Assembly: GCF_016907775.1 (NCBI RefSeq)
Contig: NZ_JAFBCO010000001.1
Location: 496,001 to 560,000 of the forward strand
DNA from: Pseudoglutamicibacter cumminsii
GTDB taxonomy: Bacteria; Actinomycetota; Actinomycetes; Actinomycetales; Micrococcaceae
Direction: 5' to 3'
DNA length: 64,000 bases
This document shows positions 39,969-48,721 of this stretch, one piece after another. The translations under genes and the position numbers were made by a program. Under the pieces are notes generated by a model. That model was given only the letters and a program-made list of their open reading frames with translations, did no database searches and was not told the origin of the DNA. The number at the start of each line of letters is the position of its first letter. Positions within the stretch are counted from its first letter, which is position 1.

Positions 39969-40304
39969 TTATTGCTGGCCTGAAGCCGCGGACTCTTCAA
40001 CGCGTGCTGTGGCTGTTGCGTGCACTGTGATGCCGGGGCCGAGGAAGGTCCAGAGTTTGACGTTGTTGCGCACCTCGACGGTGACCCATTCGCCGCTGCG
40101 ATCCACGCGTTGAGTTGCACCGTCTCCGGCAACCTTGGACACGTCGAGGTGGGATCCCCTCGCTTCTTCACGCGCTGACATTCCAGCCGCATGTTGGGAG
40201 CGCACTTGCGCTGCCCCTACTGTTGCGATGGCACCTATGAAGGCAAGCAACAACACGAGTGCAGGCAGGAGGACCGCGAACTCAGCCGTGACTGACCCAC
40301 GCAT
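39969..40304 (-). CDS. TadE-like minor pilin
   Basis: This 111-aa protein starts with MRGSVTAEFAVLLPALVLLL, the classic TadE signal: a short basic leader, then an acidic residue five positions into the hydrophobic helix. An extracellular domain of about 80 residues follows. It is probably processed by a prepilin peptidase, none of which is visible in the window. ATG 40304 is chosen over far upstream ATGs because AAGGAG lies 7 nt before it. Confidence 0.85.
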   Translation of the reverse strand: MRGSVTAEFAVLLPALVLLLAFIGAIATVGAAQVRSQHAAGMSAREEARGSHLDVSKVAGDGATQRVDRSGEWVTVEVRNNVKLWTFLGPGITVHATATARVEESAASGQQ

Positions 40305-40467
40305 GACATTCTCCTTGGAACGACGAACCCCAGTGTGTGGATGGGACGGTTCCACAGTTCGTGCCGAAGGTTCCATGTCTCGTTGCGAGTGTTCCGTTGA
40401 AGCGTGCGCTGCGGGGCGTCGTTTCGCGGTGTTCATTGCGTCCTCCTGCCTGCTGCTTTTCGTGTCG

Positions 40468-40653
40468 TTAGAGGCCCAGCGCTTTGGAGATGAGGCCCAT
40501 CAGCATGCCTTTGACCTGGCCTCCGCTCAAGATGGTGACCAAGAGCCCCGCGAAGCCGACGGCAGCGAGCGTGACGATCGAGAACTCGGCAGTTGCGATG
40601 CCGGCTTCCGGGTCGTCGATCGTCGAGATTGAGCGTGAAATAGTGGTTTCCAT
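40468..40653 (-). CDS. DUF4244 Flp-like major pilin
   Basis: This 61-aa protein reads EAGIATAEFSIVTLAAVGFAGLLV, a Flp pilin-like helix with a Gly-type cleavage region and an acidic residue at +5. A short Lys/Gly tail ends AL(G)L. DUF4244 proteins are the presumed major subunit of the actinobacterial Tad-like pilus. The ATG at 40653 has a perfect AGGAGG 7 nt upstream. It is separated from tadC by a 178-bp gap, so it probably has its own stronger promoter. Confidence 0.82.
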   Translation of the reverse strand: METTISRSISTIDDPEAGIATAEFSIVTLAAVGFAGLLVTILSGGQVKGMLMGLISKALGL

Positions 40654-40756
40654 GTGGTCCTCCTGACCTTTCAATTGCTGTGTTTAGGTACCGGGTTGTT
40701 CCCGATGTTTTGAGTCTTCCGGCTGAGGGATTGCCGGTGTGCTTCGGAGAGGAATC

Positions 40757-40794
40757 TGTGGATAGCTGGGTGTGGGAATCGTGCAGGTGGATAA
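40757..40794. promoter_or_regulatory. Two near-consensus DnaA-box sequences upstream of the pilin gene
   Basis: TGTGGATAG (40757-40765) and GGTGGATAA (40786-40794) each match the DnaA box TGTGGATAA at eight of nine positions, in the same orientation and 29 bp apart, within the 178-bp gap between tadC and the pilin gene. The role is unproven. Confidence 0.3.
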
Positions 40795-40831
40795 CGAAAC
40801 TGTTGAACGAGTTGCTGGTTCCACGCTTGGG

Positions 40832-41428
40832 TTACTGATTCCACGGCTGTAGCGCCAGCGCAACAGGAACCACGCCGAGGCATATAAACGCAGGAAGCGC
40901 GCATAGCCCGAGGGGGATCACGACACGGACGCCTAGGCGCTCGGCTTGCGCCTTTGCACGGTCCTCGTTCGCCGCGCGCTGGTGTTTACTTGATTGCCTG
41001 AGCAGCTCCGCCACTGGCGCCCCAGTCGCTTTGGAAACCTGAACGAAGGAACCAATGCGCTCCGCGTTCGGGGCATAACTGAACGCTTTTTGTGTTTCGA
41101 CGCCCCAGCTCAGCGCGGTAGCGACCCTGCTGAATCCGAGCGTGTTCCCGGTGGATTCGTCGATCTCGGTGAGTGCGTGTTCAATCGACATGCCGGCTTC
41201 GATGCATGACGCGAGGGCATCTGCGATGAGCGGCTCGTACTCGGCACCCATGTAACTCTCACCCATGTAGCTCTCACCCGAGGCGCTATATCCCTGCAGC
41301 TGCGACGGTTGCTGAGTTCGCGGTTGGGCGGAGCGCGGTTGAGTGGAACGCGGTTGCCATGACATGACCGCGATAGCCAGCATTCCTGCGCAAATCCACC
41401 CTGCCAGCACTGTGAAGGCCAGTGTCAT
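40832..41428 (-). CDS. TadC-like type II/IV secretion membrane protein
   Basis: This 198-aa inner-membrane platform protein of the GspF/TadC family has an N-terminal helix, the cytoplasmic GspF domain (ADALASCIEAGMSIEHAL to VSKATGAPVAELLRQSSK), and a C-terminal helix pair. It is shorter than canonical TadC, as in actinobacteria. The segment GESYMGESYMG (about residues 52-62) is a 5-residue tandem repeat encoded by a 15-bp duplication at 41248-41277. It overlaps tadB by 4 nt. Confidence 0.83.
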   Translation of the reverse strand: MTLAFTVLAGWICAGMLAIAVMSWQPRSTQPRSAQPRTQQPSQLQGYSASGESYMGESYMGAEYEPLIADALASCIEAGMSIEHALTEIDESTGNTLGFSRVATALSWGVETQKAFSYAPNAERIGSFVQVSKATGAPVAELLRQSSKHQRAANEDRAKAQAERLGVRVVIPLGLCALPAFICLGVVPVALALQPWNQ

Positions 41429-42204
41429 ACCGCGGCCTCGCTATCGCCATGTGACATCTTGCTGATGAGCCTCCGAGACCAGATCAGCGACGCGCACCAC
41501 AGAAGACATCCCGCAAACAGGCATACTCGCCCGGCGGTTGTTGTGAACAAGATTCCCAGCGGATCGGCACCCAACAGTTGCGCCATCACGATGCCGCCCA
41601 ACGGCAAGAGGGCCAGGATGCGGCGAGTGGTCTGTGCCGGCGCGATACCGGTGACCTGACTTCTGATAGCAGTTGCGCGGGCCTTCGCGTGGGCAGCCAC
41701 GGCCTCAAGCAAGTCCGCGTATGCGATGCCGGTTTTCTCGGCGAGACCCTGAGCCCAGTACACGTCTCGTAGCATTCGCGGAAATCTGTCGGGCTCGCGG
41801 CCGGCGTCCGGCGCAGCCGCCATCGTGACAGGCGCGCCCAAAGCGACCCTTGATGTGGTGAGTGATGCCGCGTTTCGCCATGATTCGAGCTCGTGTGCGC
41901 GCACCCGCGAAGATGCGTTGCGAGCGGGCTTCTGAACAGCTTGGTTTTCTACGGCGAGCGCCGATGTGAGCGCTTCCCAGGCGTAGCGATGGTGCGCGTC
42001 TGATCGCATGAGCGAAGCAAGAGTAGAGATGACCTGTTGAGCGACGTCGTAGGTCACCGCCAGCTCTTCGCTCGGTTGCTCACTTGCCTGCCTCGGTTCG
42101 GTCCGTTGAGAACGAACACGCACTGGCCTGCCAGACGCGCCCACACGCTTCCATGACAGCACGCTGACAAGTAGGAGGGCGGCACAAACCCACGCGGTTA
42201 TCAC
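41425..42204 (-). CDS. TadB-like secretion membrane protein
   Basis: This 259-aa GspF-domain protein should form the pilus assembly platform with the TadC-like protein. It has an N-terminal helix, a cytoplasmic helical domain containing MLRDVYWAQGLAEKTGIAYADLLEAVA, and two C-terminal helices separated by GADPLGILFTT. It overlaps tadA (upstream) and tadC (downstream) by 4 nt each, so the genes are translationally coupled. Confidence 0.83.
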   Translation of the reverse strand: MITAWVCAALLLVSVLSWKRVGASGRPVRVRSQRTEPRQASEQPSEELAVTYDVAQQVISTLASLMRSDAHHRYAWEALTSALAVENQAVQKPARNASSRVRAHELESWRNAASLTTSRVALGAPVTMAAAPDAGREPDRFPRMLRDVYWAQGLAEKTGIAYADLLEAVAAHAKARATAIRSQVTGIAPAQTTRRILALLPLGGIVMAQLLGADPLGILFTTTAGRVCLFAGCLLWCASLIWSRRLISKMSHGDSEAAV

Positions 42205-43427
42205 GACATCTCCCTCCTTCCGGAGGGCTGCACACTCTGCCGCTCGCAGGGTTCCACGCTCTGCCGCTCGCCGGAAGGTTCCACTCGTTGCGGCGCACCA
42301 GAAGCATCCGCAACGTAGCGGAGGTCAACATCGAGCGAACCGGTATCCGTCAACCGCAAGGATCCCAGTGCGACTGGCCCTCGACCCCGCTCGGTGCGTT
42401 CAATATGAATCACGATGCCGATCGCACTAGCGGCTTGCAGTGCCGTTGTGTGAGGTTGCCATCCGGCGAGGGATCCCAGCGCCATCAAGCGGGCGGGAAC
42501 ATCGTTGATCGAATTCGCGTGCACGGTGGCGCCGGCCCCGGTGTGCCCCGTGTTCAGAGCCATCAGGAGGTCCTGGATTTCTGCACCACGACATTCACCC
42601 ACGATGAGCCGGTCAGGGCGCATCCGCAAAGCCTGCCGCACGAGTTCCTGCAGTGAGACTTCGCCAGCGCCTTCCGAATTGGGTTGCCGCGCTTGCATCG
42701 ACACCGTGTGAGGGTGAGCCGGACGTAGTTCACGAGAATCTTCGATCATGATGAGCCGGTCGTCTCCTCGGCACTCCGCGAGCATCCCTGCCAACAGAGT
42801 GGTCTTGCCGGCACCGGTTCCGCCGCTGATCATAAACGTCTCCCGGCGTTCCACCACGTGTTTGAGTATCGGAACCCAGGCGGCCTGTGGACCGGTCAAT
42901 ATGTCGCCCAGCCGGGCTTGCGCAGGATTCGGCACTCGAATGGATAGAACAGGCGAGTCCACGATGGGCGGCAAAACTGCGTGAACTCTGTAACCGTCTA
43001 CGACCGCATCCCCGTACGGGTGCGCTGTATCCAACGCGCGACCTGCACGGCCAAGGATTCGAACCGCGATGCGCGCAACCTCGGATGCTTCCAACCGCAT
43101 CTCGGTGCGCGATAAACCTGCAGTCTGATCGACCCAGACGGAACCGTCGGACGTGACCAACACGTCGGTCACCCCGGGCGTCTCGACGAACTGAGCCAAA
43201 GGCCCCACACCGGTCAGCTCCCGCTGGATCGCTTGAGCTGCTTCGCGTACGGCTCCCGGACCACGAAACGCCCCTCCAGGTGACGAGGAACCCGCCGAAA
43301 TCAGCCCAGATGACAGCAGGCTGGCAATGGTGGACGGATCAGCCGACTGACCCGTCTCGAGTAGTTGTTCCCGGATTTGTTGAGTCACGTCGTGCGAATG
43401 CCCGGCATCCCTTCTCATGCGGCCCAC
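42201..43427 (-). CDS. tadA: TadA/CpaF-family pilus assembly ATPase
   Basis: This 408-aa secretion ATPase powers pilin polymerisation. Walker A is GGTGAGKTT at residues 202-210, Walker B is LIMIEDSREL near 225, and the Asp/His-box region has LRMRPDRLIVGECRGAE. GHTGAGATVHAN completes the CpaF pattern. The C-terminus contains an 8-residue repeat (ERQSVEPC ERQSVQPS) from a 24-bp in-frame duplication. The gene overlaps cpaE by 13 nt and tadB by 4 nt. Confidence 0.92.
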   Translation of the reverse strand: MGRMRRDAGHSHDVTQQIREQLLETGQSADPSTIASLLSSGLISAGSSSPGGAFRGPGAVREAAQAIQRELTGVGPLAQFVETPGVTDVLVTSDGSVWVDQTAGLSRTEMRLEASEVARIAVRILGRAGRALDTAHPYGDAVVDGYRVHAVLPPIVDSPVLSIRVPNPAQARLGDILTGPQAAWVPILKHVVERRETFMISGGTGAGKTTLLAGMLAECRGDDRLIMIEDSRELRPAHPHTVSMQARQPNSEGAGEVSLQELVRQALRMRPDRLIVGECRGAEIQDLLMALNTGHTGAGATVHANSINDVPARLMALGSLAGWQPHTTALQAASAIGIVIHIERTERGRGPVALGSLRLTDTGSLDVDLRYVADASGAPQRVEPSGERQSVEPCERQSVQPSGRREMS

Positions 43428-44719
43428 CTCGACCTAGCCGGGAGCTTTTCCCCGACTCCTCTCCCGGCTTCCAGATGAGGGATCCAGACTTTCTGAGCCA
43501 ACCCGCGCGCCGCGGAGATGACGCTACGCCCCTGAATACTCCCGGCCCACGCGGCGCCAATTTTCGCTGCCTCGGCACGGGAATCGCAGCCACGGGGTCG
43601 AACGCCAAGAACACTCCAGTCGACGCCTCGCACATCCACTGCTCGGTGTCGTGAATCCGCTGTTCCGCGTTGAGCTAACGCCCACGGCCGCTGCAGGCAC
43701 ACGACCCGATCACGCCGCGCCTGTCCAGACTCGGAACCCAACCACCCATCAACTGCAACCGGCCCGCGATCGACAAGGACCACATCGACCGCCCGCGAAA
43801 ACGCATCGATTGCGCGGGCAAGACCTGCTTCATCCAAGCCCTGACCCTGCCCCGGTGCGAATGTCACAAGGTGAACGCCTGCCAGCCGCGGCAACAGCTC
43901 GAGAGTGCTCGCGGCGGGACCGTCCTCGATCGCCGCCTGAACTTCTGGCCACCGCATCCCGCCATCGACGCCCCAACGCGTATCCGAGCACGCGTCCGCA
44001 TCCAGCACGACCACCGACCAACCGTGAGCTCGCACAGCCTGCGCTACCCCGGCAACAACCGCCGCGCTATTGCGGGAGCCCGGGCCGTCAGCGATCTCGA
44101 TGACGCGCCCCAAAACTGAACCGTGCCTACTCCCCCACACAATCTTGCTCAGCAACGGCGCTCCCGAAGGCAGAACAATCGGATGCGCACCCGGGTTCCG
44201 AGCCGCCGCCGCGTATACCGCGCCAGGGTCGAGCCCCACGAAACACAGTTCAGAACCGTCGGCAACCGCAGGCAAGACGCATGAGCTGCCGGCCTCAACA
44301 CCGCTAGCTTCAACCAGGTGTGCCACAACCTCCGAATTGCCAGGCAGCGCATTCGCTCCGACCGCCGGAGCATCGACCAGCTCGAGCCCCAGGCCGTGCA
44401 CCACGGCGGCGGCCTCCCCGCGGACATCGAAAGCCCGCGCACTAAAACCCGACACACCGGACCCCGACGCGTTAAGCCCTCGACCGGGGCTGTCAGGCGC
44501 GCGATGCCACATCACGATGGGCTTGCCACTGATGGGCATGCCGCTCATGCGCTTGCCAGCTTGGCCTCGCCGGCGCCGGTGGGTGTCTAGTAAGCGTACG
44601 GGCACGGAGTCCGCGGGGTCGTCCGCGGTGCGCTTGCGCCGCCCGCTAGAGCGAGCAGATCTGGGGCTCGTTTGAGCGCTGACGTTAGATTGAGCTGGAT
44701 CGTTGGTCAGGGTCCACAT
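43415..44719 (-). CDS. CpaE-like MinD-superfamily protein (helicase/secretion neighbourhood), degenerate P-loop
   Basis: This 434-aa protein's N-terminal 70 residues are basic and disordered. A receiver-like region (about 95-190) and a MinD/CpaE-like domain follow. The Walker A position reads GPGSRNSAAVVAG, with no lysine and no GK(S/T), so ATP hydrolysis is doubtful. The switch-like VVVLDADACSD and VVLVDRGPVAVD strands remain. In Caulobacter CpaE places the pilus machinery. It is the first gene of the Tad operon here, overlapping tadA. Confidence 0.78.
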   Translation of the reverse strand: MWTLTNDPAQSNVSAQTSPRSARSSGRRKRTADDPADSVPVRLLDTHRRRRGQAGKRMSGMPISGKPIVMWHRAPDSPGRGLNASGSGVSGFSARAFDVRGEAAAVVHGLGLELVDAPAVGANALPGNSEVVAHLVEASGVEAGSSCVLPAVADGSELCFVGLDPGAVYAAAARNPGAHPIVLPSGAPLLSKIVWGSRHGSVLGRVIEIADGPGSRNSAAVVAGVAQAVRAHGWSVVVLDADACSDTRWGVDGGMRWPEVQAAIEDGPAASTLELLPRLAGVHLVTFAPGQGQGLDEAGLARAIDAFSRAVDVVLVDRGPVAVDGWLGSESGQARRDRVVCLQRPWALAQRGTADSRHRAVDVRGVDWSVLGVRPRGCDSRAEAAKIGAAWAGSIQGRSVISAARGLAQKVWIPHLEAGRGVGEKLPARSRWAA

Positions 44720-44836
44720 GCACCCAGCACACTGGAAGCAGCACCTGTACGGAGGCCACGATCAGAAATTGTGGAGAAAAGCCCGGCATCCCCCTGACTG
44801 TGAATGACGGATCCTGCCTCGGCCTCAGCTCCTAGC

Positions 44837-45592
44837 TCACACTTTCGGTTCGACCTTGACCGGGTTCGCAGACGGCCTCATCCACCCGGTCTCGAGCCAG
44901 CCCGCATCGGTCAGAATCGAGGTCAAAACTGTCGCGGTGAAACCCCACAACAAGCCTTGCTGCAAACGATAGGCCGGCATACGGAAAGGCTTTCCGTTGC
45001 GTTCAAATTCGGTAATGCAACGGACGTCATCGCTCAAAAGATCCGCAACCGGCGTGCGGAAAACATCAACAGACTCATTGACGTCCACCGGAGCGACCTT
45101 ACTCGGCTTCTCCCACACAGCAACCACCGGAGTCACCTCGTACCCAGAAATAGTCGGCGAAACCGGCAGCGTCCCCAGAACCTTGACGCCATCGGGGTCC
45201 AGCCCGGTCTCCTCAACCGCTTCACGCAGCGCGGTGTCCACGAGCGTTTCGTCGCCTTCTTCCCAGCCGCCGCCCGGAAACGCGATCTGCCCCGCATGCG
45301 AACGCAACCCGTCGCTGCGCCGCAACAGCAAAACATCGAGGTCAGACGGCACGACCTCAGACGGATGCACCGCGGGAATCGAGTCAAGCGCGCCAAACAA
45401 AACGAGCACAGCGGCACGCTTACGCACCGGGAACTTGCCGCGAAGCCGCGCATACATCGGCAACAATTCGTCGCCGCCTGCGCCATCGCCACTCACGTCA
45501 GCGCCAGGCCCGCCATCGACCTCCGATTCACCGCCGCGAACACCCGCGTACTTATCAACAACCGCCTGCAACTGTTCACGTACTGTGCTCAT
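44837..45592 (-). CDS. Nudix hydrolase, CoA-diphosphatase type
   Basis: This 251-aa protein has a complete Nudix box at residues 109-131 (GWEEGDETLVDTALREAVEETGL). It is immediately preceded by the CoA-pyrophosphatase signature LRSHAGQIAFPGG (96-108). That pairing points to cleavage of CoA or acyl-CoA into 4'-phosphopantetheine derivatives and 3',5'-ADP. An N-terminal extension of about 45 residues is Gly/Asp-rich. It overlaps nth by 4 nt, the order also seen in Mycobacterium (Rv3672c, Rv3674c). Confidence 0.9.
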   Translation of the reverse strand: MSTVREQLQAVVDKYAGVRGGESEVDGGPGADVSGDGAGGDELLPMYARLRGKFPVRKRAAVLVLFGALDSIPAVHPSEVVPSDLDVLLLRRSDGLRSHAGQIAFPGGGWEEGDETLVDTALREAVEETGLDPDGVKVLGTLPVSPTISGYEVTPVVAVWEKPSKVAPVDVNESVDVFRTPVADLLSDDVRCITEFERNGKPFRMPAYRLQQGLLWGFTATVLTSILTDAGWLETGWMRPSANPVKVEPKV

Positions 45593-46413
45593 GCGTTCAG
45601 CCCGTACCCCATCGCACGCAGCTCGCGGCGCGAATACCCCTCGACCATGAGCCTGTGTAGCTCTTCACGGCCCGGCGCGAGCTCGTATTTCAAAAGCTTC
45701 TTCGCTTCCACCGGGTCGGTCTCGCCCTCCCCGTACGATGGGCACCACTGCGCAATAGGGCACGCACCGCACGCTGGTCGCTGGGCATGGCAGATACGGC
45801 GGCCGTGGAAAATCAGGTGATGCGAAAGGTCCGTCCAGTCTTTCTTCTCGAAAAGCTCCCCCACCTGGTGCTCAACTTTGACTGGGTCAACTTCTTTGGT
45901 CCACGCGAAGCGGCGGGCAAGCCGCCCGAAATGCGTATCCACCGTGATTCCTGGGTGGCCGAACGCATTCCCCAGCACCACGAAAGCGGTCTTCCGCCCC
46001 ACGCCCGGCAGGGTCACGAGGTAGTCGAGGTCGTCAGGCACCTCGCCGCCGGTGTCTTCCATAAGGGTCCGCGCGAGGTTCTGAATGTTTGCGGCCTTGG
46101 TCTTGTAGAAGCCGGTTGGCCGCACCACGTCCTCGACCTCGCTGAGGCTCGCCCCAGCCAACGATGCGGCGTCCGGCCACCGCCGGAACAGTTCCATGGT
46201 CACTTGGTTGACTTTGACGTCGGTCGTCTGCGCCGACAAGACCGTCGCAACCAACAGCTCAAATGGATTCTCAAAATCCAATTCAGGGACTACATAAGGG
46301 TATTTCTCCGCGAGTTCGCGGTTGATTTTGCGGGCACGCCGCTTACGCCCCAGGGGTGTTTCGCGTTCCCACATCCGCTCGCGTTTCTCGGCAGGGGTGA
46401 GTCTGCGTGCCAT
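45589..46413 (-). CDS. nth: Endonuclease III Nth
   Basis: This 274-aa DNA glycosylase/AP lyase removes oxidised pyrimidines. It has the helix-hairpin-helix LPGVGRKTA with the catalytic-lysine region, then the aspartate loop GITVDTHFGRLARR. The C-terminal iron-sulfur cluster has spacing C-X6-C-X2-C-X5-C (CHAQRPACGACPIAQWC). ATG 46413 is chosen because the family-typical basic start MARRLTPAEKRERMW begins there; a longer frame to 46464 is unsupported. It is transcribed divergently from acs. Confidence 0.94.
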   Translation of the reverse strand: MARRLTPAEKRERMWERETPLGRKRRARKINRELAEKYPYVVPELDFENPFELLVATVLSAQTTDVKVNQVTMELFRRWPDAASLAGASLSEVEDVVRPTGFYKTKAANIQNLARTLMEDTGGEVPDDLDYLVTLPGVGRKTAFVVLGNAFGHPGITVDTHFGRLARRFAWTKEVDPVKVEHQVGELFEKKDWTDLSHHLIFHGRRICHAQRPACGACPIAQWCPSYGEGETDPVEAKKLLKYELAPGREELHRLMVEGYSRRELRAMGYGLNA

Positions 46414-46563
46414 AACCTTCGCATTCCTTTCCTTCGCGCATCCTGCGCGCTCACTCTCTGCCATTCACCCTACCCGCCGCCGTCACCGGCCAGCCCGGCC
46501 CCGCATTGTCATATTGCGAACCGATTTGCCCGCGATCGCCAGCAAATGAAACAGTAGACCTAA

Positions 46564-46579
46564 AGTGACCTGCCTCACA
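46564..46579. promoter_or_regulatory. Crp/GlxR site 1 upstream of acs
   Basis: AGTGACCTGCCTCACA contains a perfect GTGA-N6-TCAC. Its centre is exactly 30 bp from that of site 2, near three helical turns. Confidence 0.65.
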
Positions 46580-46593
46580 TAGTCTTAAAACTA

Positions 46594-46609
46594 AGTGATC
46601 CAGATCACC
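46594..46609. promoter_or_regulatory. Crp/GlxR site 2 upstream of acs
   Basis: AGTGATCCAGATCACC contains a second perfect GTGA-N6-TCAC, with inner symmetry GTGAT/ATCAC. It lies 37 bases before the chosen acs start. Confidence 0.65.
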
Positions 46610-46645
46610 GCCGAAATGTGCGATATGAGTCTGCGAGGAATCGTT

Positions 46646-48652
46646 ATGTCTGAAAACCCGGCAATGGACAACCTGAGCCACGAGGACCGCTCATTCCCGC
46701 CGAGCCCCGAGTTCGCCAAGAACGCCGTCGCCCACCAAGACCTCTACGAACGCGCGCAACAGGACCGCCTCGGCTACTGGGCCGAGCGCTCCCGCGAAGC
46801 CCTCACGTGGGCCGAAGACTTCACGACCGTCCTCAACGACTCCGAAGCCCCGTTCTATAAGTGGTTTGAAGACGGCAAACTCAACGCCGCCTACAACGCA
46901 CTCGACCGCCACGTCGAGGCCGGCAACGGCGACCGCGTCGCCATCTACTTCGAAGACGAAACCGGCGCCACCGCAACCTACACGTACGCCGAACTCACCA
47001 CCGCCGTGAAGAAGGCCGCTAACGCGTTCAGCGAGCTGGGCGTGGGGTCTGGCGACCGCATCGCAATGTACATGCCGATGATCCCGGAGGCCGTGATTAC
47101 GATGCTGGCTTCCGCCCGCCTCGGCGCGATCCACTCGGTCGTGTTCGCTGGCTTCTCCGCGGATGCGTTGCGCTCGCGCGTTGACGATGCGGAGGCGAAG
47201 CTGGTCGTGACCGCGGACGGCAACTGGCGCCGCGGCAAGCCGAACCCGGTCAAGAAGATCGTGGACGCAGCGCTTGAGGCTGATGGCCACACGGTCTCCA
47301 ACGTTGTTGTAGTGCGCAACAACAAGGAAGAACCTGAGGCGTGGGTTGATGGCCGCGACCTCTGGTGGCACGACGTCATGGAGAACGCCTCGGATGAGCA
47401 CACCGCTGAGGCTTTCGAAGCCGAGCACCCACTGTTCATCCTCTACACGTCCGGCACCACAGGTAGGCCGAAGGGCATCCTGCACACGACCGGCGGCTAC
47501 CTCACTCAGGCCGCTGTGACCGCGAAGGACACGTTCGACCTGCACCCTGAGACCGACGTCTACTGGTGCACCGCGGACATCGGCTGGATCACCGGCCACT
47601 CCTACGTCACGTACGGCCCACTCATCAACGGCGCCACGATCCTCATGTACGACGGCACGATGGACACCCCTGACAAGGGCCGCTGGTGGGACCTTGTGGA
47701 GAAGTACAAGGTCACCATCATGTACACCGCCCCAACCGCTATCCGCACCGCGATGAAGTGGGGCCGCGACATCCCTGACGCCCGCGATTTGTCTTCGCTG
47801 CGCGTGCTCGGTTCCGTGGGTGAGCCGATCAACCCTGAAGTGTGGATGTGGTACCGCGAAGTCATCGGTGCGAACAACGGCGCCGGCAAAGACGGGCAGC
47901 CGGGACCGCGCAAGGAATCCCCTGCCCCGATCGTGGATACCTGGTGGCAGACCGAAACTGGTGCGCACATGATCGCCCCGCTCCCGGGCGTTACGGCAAC
48001 CAAGCCGGGTTCCGCGCAGGTCGCTGTGCCAGGCATCAGCGTCGACGTTGTTGACGACCTCGGCGAGCCTCTCGGCAACGGTGAAGCAGGCCTGCTCGTC
48101 ATCAAGGAACCATGGCCGGCGATGCTCCGCGGCATCTGGAATGACCCAGAACGCTACAAGGACACCTACTGGGACCGCTTCGGCGACAAGTATTTCGCGG
48201 GCGACGGCGCCAAGAAGGACGACGACGGCGACCTGTGGCTCATGGGCCGCGTCGACGACGTCATGAACGTTTCGGGCCACCGCTTATCCACGACCGAAAT
48301 CGAGTCTTCGCTGGTCGCCCACGAGGCAGTCGCCGAGGCCGCTGTGGTCGGTGCAGCAGATGAGACCAAGGGCGAAGCGGTCGTCGCATTCGTGATCCTC
48401 AGCGGCGAGGCTGGCTCCTGGCCAGAAGACATCACGGAGCAGCTGCGCCAGCACGTTGCCGCAGACATCGGCGCGATCGCCCGCCCGAAGGCTGTATTCG
48501 CTGTCCCTGAACTACCAAAGACCCGTTCCGGCAAGATCATGCGTCGCCTACTTAAGGACGTCGCGGAAGGCCGCCCAGCCGGCGACTCCTCGACGTTGGC
48601 GGACACCACGGTGATGAACCAGATTTCCGAATCGATGCGGAATAAGGGCTAA
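46646..48652 (+). CDS. acs: Acetyl-CoA synthetase Acs
   Basis: This 668-aa AMP-forming enzyme makes acetyl-CoA from acetate, ATP and CoA. An N-terminal Acs domain (WAEDFTTVLNDSEAPFYKWFEDG) is followed by the P-loop LYTSGTTGRPKGI. The acetate-pocket segment DTWWQTETGAHM and the hinge MGRVDDVMNVSGHRLSTTEIES come next, and the C-terminal PKTRSGKIMRRLL carries the lysine that is the usual acetylation target. ATG 46646 is chosen for GAGGAAT 6 nt upstream. Two Crp-type sites precede it, and an AcuC-type deacetylase is encoded in the window, so both transcriptional and acetylation control are plausible. Confidence 0.96.
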   Translation: MSENPAMDNLSHEDRSFPPSPEFAKNAVAHQDLYERAQQDRLGYWAERSREALTWAEDFTTVLNDSEAPFYKWFEDGKLNAAYNALDRHVEAGNGDRVAIYFEDETGATATYTYAELTTAVKKAANAFSELGVGSGDRIAMYMPMIPEAVITMLASARLGAIHSVVFAGFSADALRSRVDDAEAKLVVTADGNWRRGKPNPVKKIVDAALEADGHTVSNVVVVRNNKEEPEAWVDGRDLWWHDVMENASDEHTAEAFEAEHPLFILYTSGTTGRPKGILHTTGGYLTQAAVTAKDTFDLHPETDVYWCTADIGWITGHSYVTYGPLINGATILMYDGTMDTPDKGRWWDLVEKYKVTIMYTAPTAIRTAMKWGRDIPDARDLSSLRVLGSVGEPINPEVWMWYREVIGANNGAGKDGQPGPRKESPAPIVDTWWQTETGAHMIAPLPGVTATKPGSAQVAVPGISVDVVDDLGEPLGNGEAGLLVIKEPWPAMLRGIWNDPERYKDTYWDRFGDKYFAGDGAKKDDDGDLWLMGRVDDVMNVSGHRLSTTEIESSLVAHEAVAEAAVVGAADETKGEAVVAFVILSGEAGSWPEDITEQLRQHVAADIGAIARPKAVFAVPELPKTRSGKIMRRLLKDVAEGRPAGDSSTLADTTVMNQISESMRNKG

Positions 48653-48721
48653 TTCTTCACCGGGGTTGCCCCCGACGCGCACAACGGCGTGGCTGGAGCG
48701 TAGCCGCCACGCCACAGAAAA

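Noticed and set aside
48653-48721. Possible tRNA or small RNA after acs
   Set aside because: Only a simple 8-bp hairpin ahead of the terminator is present; no cloverleaf or CCA-proximal pattern.
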